Under the pieces are notes generated by a model that was not told the origin of the DNA, ran no database searches, and saw nothing but the letters and a program-made list of their open reading frames with translations. A program made the translations under genes and the position numbers. Below are positions 1-5,057 of a stretch of DNA of 9,369 nt, one piece after another. The stretch covers positions 1-9,369 of the forward strand of contig CANRFD010000046.1 in the NCBI GenBank assembly GCA_947629845.1, read 5' to 3'. The first letter of the stretch is position 1, and every line of letters begins with the position of its first letter. This DNA comes from an uncultured Clostridia bacterium. GTDB taxonomy: Bacteria > Bacillota > Clostridia > Christensenellales > Borkfalkiaceae.

Positions 1-110
1 ATGCCGCCGTTGCCGGGCAGACACCATATTTTCCCGCAGCATTTGCTCTTTTTCAAGGTCTTGACGACGGCGTGCTCTCTCCCGCCTCCGCCGATCACTA
101 AAATATCCAT
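1..110 (-). CDS. purD: Phosphoribosylamine-glycine ligase (GAR synthetase), N-terminal 36 codons only
   Basis: Reading the minus strand from the ATG at 110-108 gives a protein that begins MDILVIGGGGREHAVVKTL and continues to a CLPGNGG segment where the window ends. This is the hallmark N-terminus of PurD: the first beta strand, the GGGGREHA loop, then the PGN(G/A)G motif. PurD joins 5-phosphoribosylamine to glycine using ATP and is an ATP-grasp enzyme; the ATP-grasp part lies outside the window. A ribosome binding site (CGGAG) sits just upstream of the ATG. It is the last pur gene visible in the operon and is separated from the formyltransferase gene by 516 bp of repeats, unlike the tight spacing elsewhere. 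Only the first 36 codons are seen, but the motif is very characteristic. Confidence 0.9.
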   Translation of the reverse strand, partial: MDILVIGGGGREHAVVKTLKKSKCCGKIWCLPGNGG

Positions 111-153
111 TGTCTTTCTCCGAAAACGTTTTATCGCTTGACTTTCTGTGTGC

Positions 154-367
154 GCATGCGGCAATTCGCTTGCTGCTGTGCGCCCCGCCCCCTTTGTCCC
201 CCTCCCGAGGAGCGGGCTTGGGGCGCTAAATTACGGTGCGAGGCGGGGTTCCCGCCGCTGCACGACCCAATTTGCCGCACACTTGCGGCTTATTGTTGAG
301 AGAAGCGCCCGCGACGACCAAATTGATATCCCAAATATTCTATATTCCTCGCTGAATTTGTTTTCGA
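154..367. repeat. Tandem intergenic repeat, copy 1 (~214 bp)
   Basis: This unit starts with GCATGCGGCAATTCGCTTGC and is repeated almost base for base from 368. It contains an inverted repeat GGCGGG-GTT-CCCGCC flanked by GTGC and GCAC, and a second hairpin GCCGCA-CACT-TGCGGC. The C-rich/G-rich hairpin seen intact in copy 2 is disrupted here by one base (GGAGCGGG instead of GGAGGGGG). It ends with CTCGCTGAATTT and a TTTTCGA segment. No credible protein is encoded. It lies between the formyltransferase gene and purD. Confidence 0.85.
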
Positions 368-580
368 GCATGCGGCAATTCGCTTGCTCTGTGCGCCCCA
401 CCCCCTTTGTCCCCCTCCCGAGGAGGGGGCTTGGGGAGCTAAATTACGGTGCGAGGCGGGTTTCCCGCCGCTGCACGACCCAATTTGCCGCATACTTGCG
501 GCTTATTGTTGAGAGAAGCGCCCGCGACGACCAACTTGATATCCCAAATATGTTATATTCCTCGCTGAATTTATTTTCGA
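368..580. repeat. Tandem intergenic repeat, copy 2 (~213 bp)
   Basis: This is a near-identical second copy of the unit at 154, one base shorter because of a small deletion in the GCTTGCTCTGTGCG stretch. It holds three strong inverted repeats: CCCCCTCC (411-418) with GGAGGGGG (422-429) around a 3-base CGA loop; GTGC..GGCGGG (449-460) with CCCGCC..GCAC (464-476); and GCCGCA (487-492) with TGCGGC (497-502). The copy ends at 580, where the GCATGCGGCAA start motif occurs a third time (581-591) and then diverges. High identity suggests a fairly recent duplication or active homogenisation. The structure suggests a mobile or RNA-level intergenic element rather than a gene. Confidence 0.85.
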
Positions 581-620
581 GCATGCGGCAAAGCCGCAGG
601 CGAGAAAAGAAATTCAGCGA
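562..620 (-). other. Long stem-loop directly downstream of the formyltransferase gene
   Basis: TCGCTGAATTT at 562-572 is the exact reverse complement of AAATTCAGCGA at 610-620. Inside it, TTTTC/GAAAA and GCGGC/GCCGC can also pair, giving a long interrupted hairpin with a TTT-type apical loop. It starts 6 bp past the formyltransferase stop codon at 627-629. On the transcribed minus strand no U-tract follows it, so it does not look like a simple intrinsic terminator for the operon. A T-run (TTTTTT, 623-628) follows it only in the plus direction. It may protect the upstream mRNA 3' end or serve as a processing site; that is inference. Confidence 0.6.
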
Positions 621-626
621 AATTTT

Positions 627-1811
627 TTAGTGGTGGAACAGTCTCATCCCCGTGAACGCCATCACCATGTTGTGCCTGTCCGCCGCCTCGATGACGAGGT
701 CGTCGCGCACGCTGCCGCCCGGTTCGGCGACGTAAGTTACGCCGCTGCGGTGGGCGCGTTCGATGTTGTCGGCAAAGGGGAAAAAGGCGTCGCTGCCCAG
801 CGAAACGCCGCTGATGCCCGCCAAATATTCCGCCTTCTCCTCGCGGGTGAAGGGAGCGGGACGGACGGCGAAATTCTTCTGCCACTCCCCTTCCGCCAGC
901 ACCTCGTCGGCGTCGTCGGAGAGGTACAGGTCGATGATGTTGTTCTTCTCGGGGCGGCCGACGCCCTCGGCAAATTGCAGTGAGAGCACCTTTTCGTGCT
1001 GCCGCAGGTGCCACAGGTCGGCCTTCTGCGCCGCCAGCCGCGTGCAGTGGATGCGCGATTGCTGCCCCGCGCCCACACCGATCGCCTGCCCGTCCGCCGC
1101 AAAGCACACCGAATTGGACTGCGTGTACTTTAATGTGATGAGCGAAATGATAAGGTCGATCGCCTTCTCCTCGGGCAGGTCTTTGTTCTTCGTGACGACG
1201 TTATTGAGCAGCGTTTTATCGATTTTGAAGTTGTTGCGCCCCTGTTCGAAGGTGACGCCATAGACCTGCTTGCGCTCGATTTCGGCGGGAACGTAGTCCT
1301 TATCGATCTTTACGATGTTGTACGCGCCCTTGCGCTTGCCCTTGAGAATTTCCAGCGCCTTGGGGGAATAGCCGGGGGCGATGATGCCGTCCGAGACCTC
1401 GCGGGCGACGATCTTCGCCGTCGTCTCGTCGCACTCGTCGGAGAGGGCGATAAAGTCGCCGAAGGAGCTCATCCTGTCCGTGCCCCGCGCGCGAGCGTAG
1501 GCGCAGGCGAGAGGGCTGTCGTCCAGCCCCTCGATGTCGTCCACAAAGCACGCTTTTTTCAGGGATGGGGTCAGTTTTTTGCCGATCGCGGCGGAAGTGG
1601 GCGAGACGTGTTTGAAGCTCGTCGCCGCAACGTAGCCCGTGTTTTCCCTGATCTCCTTCACGAGCTGCCACGAATTGAAGGCGTCGAGAAAGTTGATGTA
1701 CCCCGGCCTGCCGTTCAAGATCTCCACGGGCAGATCGCTCCCGTCCGCCATAAAGATGCGTGCGGGTTTTTGGTTGGGATTGCAGCCGTACTTTAAGGAA
1801 TATTCGTTCAT
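627..1811 (-). CDS. purH: AICAR formyltransferase, stand-alone (PurH C-terminal domain type)
   Basis: This 394-residue protein transfers a formyl group from 10-formyl-tetrahydrofolate to AICAR, giving FAICAR, the penultimate step to IMP. The family signatures are present: the Lys-His pair in FKHVSPTSAAIG (K67, H68), YTQSNSVCFA (229-238), GVGAGQQSRIH (245-255), DAFFPFADNIERA (341-353) and the terminal MAFTGMRLFHH. Bifunctional PurH is usually a little over 500 residues with an N-terminal MGS-like IMP cyclohydrolase domain; that domain is absent and the protein starts directly at the transformylase part. The missing activity is supplied by the gene immediately upstream. The ATG follows an AGGAGG site with 9 bp between the two genes. 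The symbol purH is used for the conserved domain only; some annotations use a separate name for the monofunctional form. Confidence 0.93.
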   Translation of the reverse strand: MNEYSLKYGCNPNQKPARIFMADGSDLPVEILNGRPGYINFLDAFNSWQLVKEIRENTGYVAATSFKHVSPTSAAIGKKLTPSLKKACFVDDIEGLDDSPLACAYARARGTDRMSSFGDFIALSDECDETTAKIVAREVSDGIIAPGYSPKALEILKGKRKGAYNIVKIDKDYVPAEIERKQVYGVTFEQGRNNFKIDKTLLNNVVTKNKDLPEEKAIDLIISLITLKYTQSNSVCFAADGQAIGVGAGQQSRIHCTRLAAQKADLWHLRQHEKVLSLQFAEGVGRPEKNNIIDLYLSDDADEVLAEGEWQKNFAVRPAPFTREEKAEYLAGISGVSLGSDAFFPFADNIERAHRSGVTYVAEPGGSVRDDLVIEAADRHNMVMAFTGMRLFHH

Positions 1812-1823
1812 ACCGTCCTCCTA
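1812..1823 (-). promoter_or_regulatory. Ribosome binding site overlapping the upstream stop codon
   Basis: On the minus strand the IMP cyclohydrolase stop TAG runs straight into the ribosome binding site TAGGAGG, followed by ACGGT and the formyltransferase ATG. The stop codon supplies the first bases of the site. This arrangement is typical of translational coupling and fits two proteins that catalyse consecutive reactions and are needed in matched amounts. Confidence 0.75.
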
Positions 1824-2540
1824 TTTGCTGTATTTGTTGTACAAAACGCGCAGCGTTTCGCCTGTTTTCAAATTTACGGCGCGGCAGTAGAGGGAAATTT
1901 TGTTGTCCGCGTCGAGGTTCTCCCAGATCTCGGCGGCAATCTCGCGAACGTCGTTCCCGAGCTTCACCCGCTCGGGTTCCCCCTCGAAGGAGGGAAGCGG
2001 GCTGCCGTCCTTTTTATAGGTGTGAATGTAGTGCCCCACGCCGCTTTCGGGCTCATATAGGTAGAAGTAGCGGCTGCACTTTTTGCCCTTGCCGTCGGCA
2101 CACTTCAGAATGGAGAGCTCGTAGGTGTAGTCCGCGGGCTTCTTGCCGAGGTGCAGAACGGCGCTGATGCGGGGGGTAAAGTTGGGAGCGTCGGGCTCGA
2201 AGGTGCGCTCCTGCAGTCCGCGGCGGAAGCAGACGCCCTTTTGAAGATACGCTTCTATGGTGTCCGTCTGGTCGCCGTTGGTGACGATGATGTCCCGCCC
2301 GACCTGCTTTACGGGCGAATAGATGATGAGCGCGGGATCCTCCACCTTGCTCTCGTCGAAGGGCTCCGTTTTCACCTCGTCGCCGTACTCGGCAAAGACG
2401 CGGTTGCGGGAATTGGCGCTTCTGCCCATGATGAAATAGGCAAAGACGGCGTGTTTTCCGTCCCTCGTCTTGCCGACGATGATGCCCCTGCCGGGATAGC
2501 TGCTCGCGCCGACCGCCTGACCCAAACCTTTCTTTCTCAT
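1821..2540 (-). CDS. purO: IMP cyclohydrolase, PurO-like stand-alone enzyme
   Basis: This 239-residue protein matches the IMP cyclohydrolase family best known from archaeal PurO and also found in clostridia. It closes the FAICAR ring to give IMP, the last step of the pathway. Recognisable segments are SSYPGRGI (13-20), GRSANSRNRVF (39-49), NGDQTDTI (88-95), and APNFTPRIS (118-126). It is unrelated to the MGS-fold cyclohydrolase domain of ordinary PurH, and its neighbour is a PurH lacking that domain, so the two together restore the PurH reactions. The reading frame stays open upstream to 2609, but I choose the ATG at 2540: it has AAGGAG seven bases upstream, and the extra N-terminal residues come from an intergenic repeat hairpin. 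The product assignment rests on recalled family motifs. Confidence 0.88.
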   Translation of the reverse strand: MRKKGLGQAVGASSYPGRGIIVGKTRDGKHAVFAYFIMGRSANSRNRVFAEYGDEVKTEPFDESKVEDPALIIYSPVKQVGRDIIVTNGDQTDTIEAYLQKGVCFRRGLQERTFEPDAPNFTPRISAVLHLGKKPADYTYELSILKCADGKGKKCSRYFYLYEPESGVGHYIHTYKKDGSPLPSFEGEPERVKLGNDVREIAAEIWENLDADNKISLYCRAVNLKTGETLRVLYNKYSK

Positions 2541-2560
2541 ATGTTTTCTCCTTATTTCAG

Positions 2561-2606
2561 GCTTCCCTCCTCGGGGGGAAGCTGTCACAACGTGACTGAT
2601 GAGGGG
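2561..2606. repeat. Double-hairpin intergenic repeat upstream of the IMP cyclohydrolase gene
   Basis: GCTTCCC (2561-2567) pairs with GGGAAGC (2576-2582), and right next to it GTCAC (2584-2588) pairs with GTGAC (2592-2596) across a 3-base loop. The order, with a GATGAGG tail, resembles from memory a repeat widespread between genes of gut clostridia. On the transcript the hairpins end about 20 bases before the IMP cyclohydrolase ATG, just ahead of its ribosome binding site, so they could also affect translation or mRNA stability. Confidence 0.6.
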
Positions 2607-2611
2607 CATAT

Positions 2612-2790
2612 AATTACGTCATCCTGCCCGCCAGCCAGAAAAACACGTCATCCTGAGCCGCCGCTGCCCTTGCGGCGTGTCGAAGGATGTCCTTATTATA
2701 ATGTGGCCATGTTTACTTCGCCTTTGGCTCGTGCCGCGCTTGGTAAGCAAATAGTGCGCGCGGGGCGACTACGCTCAACATGACGTAATT
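2612..2790. repeat. 179-bp element with terminal inverted repeats (MITE-like)
   Basis: AATTACGTCAT at the left end (2612-2622) is mirrored by ATGACGTAATT at the right end (2780-2790), an 11-bp perfect terminal inverted repeat. The inside has a second ACGTCATCCTG (2645-2655), an internal hairpin GCCGC..GCGGC, and GTCGAAGGATG-like sequence seen in many bacterial intergenic repeats. There is no open reading frame of note. Size and ends resemble a small non-autonomous element or a large palindromic repeat; no transposase is visible and no clear target-site duplication was found. It sits between purN and the IMP cyclohydrolase gene. Confidence 0.5.
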
Positions 2791-2802
2791 GTACGCCGTG
2801 CA

Positions 2803-2833
2803 GGGGATCCCCCGCCATTCTGAGCGGGATCCC
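2803..2833 (-). other. Hairpin just downstream of purN
   Basis: GGGATCCCGC (minus strand, from 2833) can pair with GCGGGGGATCCC (ending at 2804), allowing a two-G bulge and a loop of about 8 bases. It starts eight bases after the purN stop codon. There is no following U-tract, so it is weaker evidence for termination than for an mRNA 3' stabiliser or a repeat remnant. Confidence 0.45.
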
Positions 2834-2840
2834 TCCTCCC

Positions 2841-3437
2841 CTACTTCAGACCCTTGCAAACTTTTTCGATCGCCTTGGGGTAGATGACCCACTCCGCCTC
2901 GCGCATCACGCGCTGCTGCAATTTTTCGGGCGTGTCGTGTGCGTGCACGCGCACCGCCTTTTGGGCGATGATGGGGCCGCCGTCGCACTCCTCGGTGACG
3001 AAATGCACCGTCGCGCCCGTCACCTTCACGCCGCGGGCGAGCACGGCTTCGTGCACGTGCAACCCGTACATGCCCACGCCGCCGAAGCTCGGCAGGAGGG
3101 CGGGGTGAATGTTGAGAATGCGGCCCTCGTATTCTTTCACAAAGTCCGCCGAGAGCACCGTCATGAAGCCCGCGAGCACGATAAGCTCCGTGCCGTGTGC
3201 CTTGAGACAGGCGAGAATGGCGGCCTCGCGCTCGGTGCGGGGGAACTGCTTTTTGTCGAACACGGCAGTCTCCACGCCGCAGCGTTTTGCGCGTTCGAGG
3301 GCGAACGCCCCGAGGCTGTCGGCGACGACGAGCACGACTTCGCCGTGGGAAATCTTCCCCGCCGCCTGCGCGTCTAAAATGGCCTGTAAATTTGTCCCGC
3401 CGCCCGAGCAGAGCACGGCAATGCGAACTTTTTTCAT
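2841..3437 (-). CDS. purN: Phosphoribosylglycinamide formyltransferase (GAR transformylase)
   Basis: This 198-residue protein has the normal PurN length and carries out the third step of the pathway, formylating GAR with 10-formyl-tetrahydrofolate. The glycine-rich nucleotide loop CSGGGTNLQ is at 10-18. The catalytic set known from the E. coli enzyme (Asn106, His108, Asp144) corresponds to N109 and H111 in ILNIHPALLPSFGG and D152 in TEECDGGPIIAQ. The start ATG lies one base after the stop codon of the TIR-LRR gene, and its ribosome binding site (ACGGAG) is inside that gene's last codons, so translation is probably coupled. The usual purM-purN junction of Bacillota operons is interrupted here by the two LRR genes. 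Confidence 0.95.
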   Translation of the reverse strand: MKKVRIAVLCSGGGTNLQAILDAQAAGKISHGEVVLVVADSLGAFALERAKRCGVETAVFDKKQFPRTEREAAILACLKAHGTELIVLAGFMTVLSADFVKEYEGRILNIHPALLPSFGGVGMYGLHVHEAVLARGVKVTGATVHFVTEECDGGPIIAQKAVRVHAHDTPEKLQQRVMREAEWVIYPKAIEKVCKGLK

Positions 3438-3438
3438 G

Positions 3439-3447
3439 TTACTCCGT
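3439..3447 (-). promoter_or_regulatory. purN ribosome binding site within the TIR-LRR stop region
   Basis: The minus-strand sequence ACGGAGTAACATG contains the ACGGAG site, the TAA stop of the TIR-LRR gene and the purN ATG in 13 bases. The last two sense codons (ACG GAG, Thr-Glu) are the ribosome binding site itself. Initiation at purN is therefore likely linked to translation or termination of the TIR-LRR gene. Confidence 0.7.
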
Positions 3448-4995
3448 AAAGGTGAATTTTATCTTTTTATAGTTTTCTCCGAAGATATTTTGGAGCCCCT
3501 TATTCATAAAACCCTTAAAACGCTTGGGAATGGTAACACTTGTAAGACCGCTACATCCATTAAACGCCCATCCTCCGATCGAGGCCACGCCGTCGGGAAT
3601 AGTTATACTTTTCAAACCATTACAACCCTCGAACGCAACCCCTTCGATTGTCGTTACACTATCGGAAATGCTAATGCTCGTCAGCCCACTGCAGTTATAG
3701 AATGCCCCAGCCCTGATCAAGGTCACACCATGGGGAATGATCATACTTATCAGCCCACTGCAACCATAAAACGCCCTCTCGCCTATCAATGTCACGCCGT
3801 CGGGAATGGTTACAGCGCCACCCTGTCCTTTATATTTCTTCAAAACGCCGTTTTCAATTTCAAATTCATGAAGAGCGACGCGCCGTTTTTCTTCCTCTTC
3901 GCGCTTTTTACGCTCCTCTGCCTCTCGAGCGCGGCGTTCGTCTTCAAGACGAGCCTCTTCTTCCTTGCGACGCTTCCACTCACGCTCCGCCTCTGTGTAG
4001 GCACGGAGGGTGGCTTCCTTGCGGGCAATTTTCTCCGCCTCTTTCTGTTGCTTTTTCGCTTTTTCTTCTTCCCGCTTCTTCTTCGCCTCGGGAGTGTGGA
4101 CTTCGACGAAGTTCCCGATCCTGCTGTATGCGTCGGGCTTGGAGAGGTCGATGCCCTGCACCTTCTTCCCGCTCGGCAGCTTTTCCACAGGCGTGCCGTA
4201 AAAAGCGAAGGAGATGGCGTCCCGCTCTTTTTCCTCGTTGGCGAGCATATGTAAAAACCGCGTATACTCGTTTTTTACCCACTTGGTTTTCAGATAGCTC
4301 TCGTCCGAGCACACGATGAGCATGCATTCGCTCCTGTACAGTGCGTACAGAATGAGCGCCTCGTAGTCCGCGCCCGTGCGCCCCTTCATCTCCCGCTCGG
4401 AGAAAAACGGCTTGTAGCCCTCGTCCTTCAAATAATAGTAAATGTCGTTGGCGCGGTCGTAGTCGGCCGTACGCGTCCTGCCGTCCTCTTCCGTCACCTT
4501 GACGCAGAGGAAGCAATCGTAGTCCAACCCCTTGCGCTGCAGGTCGTAAAATTCTTCCTTGATCTCGTCGATCTCTCTCCCACGCTTTCTGTATTCCCGT
4601 TTCTGCTCGTCCGTCGCAAGTTCGAGGGCACGGCGGAAATTCTTGTCGTCCAAAATGCTCCCGTCGGAAATTTCGTGGCAAATGGGCTGCATGCGCTCGT
4701 TGACTTCATCCTTCAAGAACTGCACCTTGAAGGTGGCGAGCGCCATGCCGAAATAGGCTTCGGGCTCCTCTTTGTCGAGTTCGGCGGCCTTTGCATATGC
4801 CGTATAGGCTTTGTCAAAGTCGCAGGTATCCAAATCGTGTTCGCCCATGCGCAGAAAGCTCAACGCGGCGGGCGAGACGTCTGTTTTCGGCAGCGTTTGC
4901 GCATTATTGCAATAGACGCACCGCACCACGCCGCCGATTGCTTTCTCCAATTCCAGCGGCGCCCCGCAATATTTGCACAAAAATTCCCCTTCCAT
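3439..4995 (-). CDS. Zinc ribbon-TPR-TIR-coiled coil-LRR protein (NLR-like architecture)
   Basis: This 518-residue protein has no signal peptide or membrane segment and is probably cytosolic. In order: a zinc ribbon with Cys7, Cys10, Cys26 and Cys29 (CxxC pairs); TPR-like helices at about 44-90; a family-specific linker with ICHEI and SILDDKNFRRAL (105-124); a TIR domain at about 157-255 (DYDCFLCVK, DIYYYLKDEGYKPFFSE, CMLIVCS, WVKNEYTRFL); a Lys/Arg/Glu-rich coiled coil at about 303-375; and four BspA-type LRRs at about 401-491 with a short C-cap. By comparison with SARM1-like TIR NADases, E212 in GADYEALI is the candidate catalytic Glu, so NAD+ cleavage is possible but untested. The zinc ribbon-TPR-TIR front end is a known clostridial family of unclear role. 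The start follows AGGAGG. The LRR part is visibly more AT-rich than its surroundings. Function could be defence, signalling or scaffolding. Confidence 0.88.
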   Translation of the reverse strand: MEGEFLCKYCGAPLELEKAIGGVVRCVYCNNAQTLPKTDVSPAALSFLRMGEHDLDTCDFDKAYTAYAKAAELDKEEPEAYFGMALATFKVQFLKDEVNERMQPICHEISDGSILDDKNFRRALELATDEQKREYRKRGREIDEIKEEFYDLQRKGLDYDCFLCVKVTEEDGRTRTADYDRANDIYYYLKDEGYKPFFSEREMKGRTGADYEALILYALYRSECMLIVCSDESYLKTKWVKNEYTRFLHMLANEEKERDAISFAFYGTPVEKLPSGKKVQGIDLSKPDAYSRIGNFVEVHTPEAKKKREEEKAKKQQKEAEKIARKEATLRAYTEAEREWKRRKEEEARLEDERRAREAEERKKREEEEKRRVALHEFEIENGVLKKYKGQGGAVTIPDGVTLIGERAFYGCSGLISMIIPHGVTLIRAGAFYNCSGLTSISISDSVTTIEGVAFEGCNGLKSITIPDGVASIGGWAFNGCSGLTSVTIPKRFKGFMNKGLQNIFGENYKKIKFTFTE

Positions 4996-5057
4996 ATCTT
5001 CCTCCTGTGTTACAGTTTGCCGCTTGGCGCAGCGCGGCGAGCCGAATTTCTTCCGTA
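4996..5057 (-). promoter_or_regulatory. 62-bp spacer with strong ribosome binding site
   Basis: Between the two LRR genes lies a short spacer with a possible weak hairpin (GCCGC and GCGGC, 10-base loop) followed by ACAGGAGGAAGAT and the TIR-LRR ATG. The AGGAGG is a near-perfect ribosome binding site. No promoter is evident, so the two genes are probably on one transcript. Confidence 0.5.

Noticed and set aside
154..591. CRISPR array.
   Set aside because: The repeats are over 200 bp with no spacers and no cas genes nearby.
111..626. Purine riboswitch or similar leader before purD.
   Set aside because: I could not find the conserved three-way junction elements of purine riboswitches. A leader of that type would be expected ahead of the first pur gene, outside the window.
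148..630. A 160-residue plus-strand open frame that repeats itself with a 71-codon period.
   Set aside because: It only reflects the tandem DNA repeat, whose ~213-bp period happens to be a multiple of three. It has no ribosome binding site, and its sequence covers palindromes.
2541..2609. Upstream extension of the IMP cyclohydrolase start to 2609.
   Set aside because: The extra residues translate a repeat hairpin. The ATG at 2540 has an AAGGAG site and gives the family's normal N-terminus.
3109..4254. A 381-residue plus-strand open frame over the purN start and TIR-LRR 3' part.
   Set aside because: It crosses two well-supported minus-strand genes, shows no family motif, and its phenylalanine/leucine-rich part is the antisense of the Lys/Glu coiled coil.
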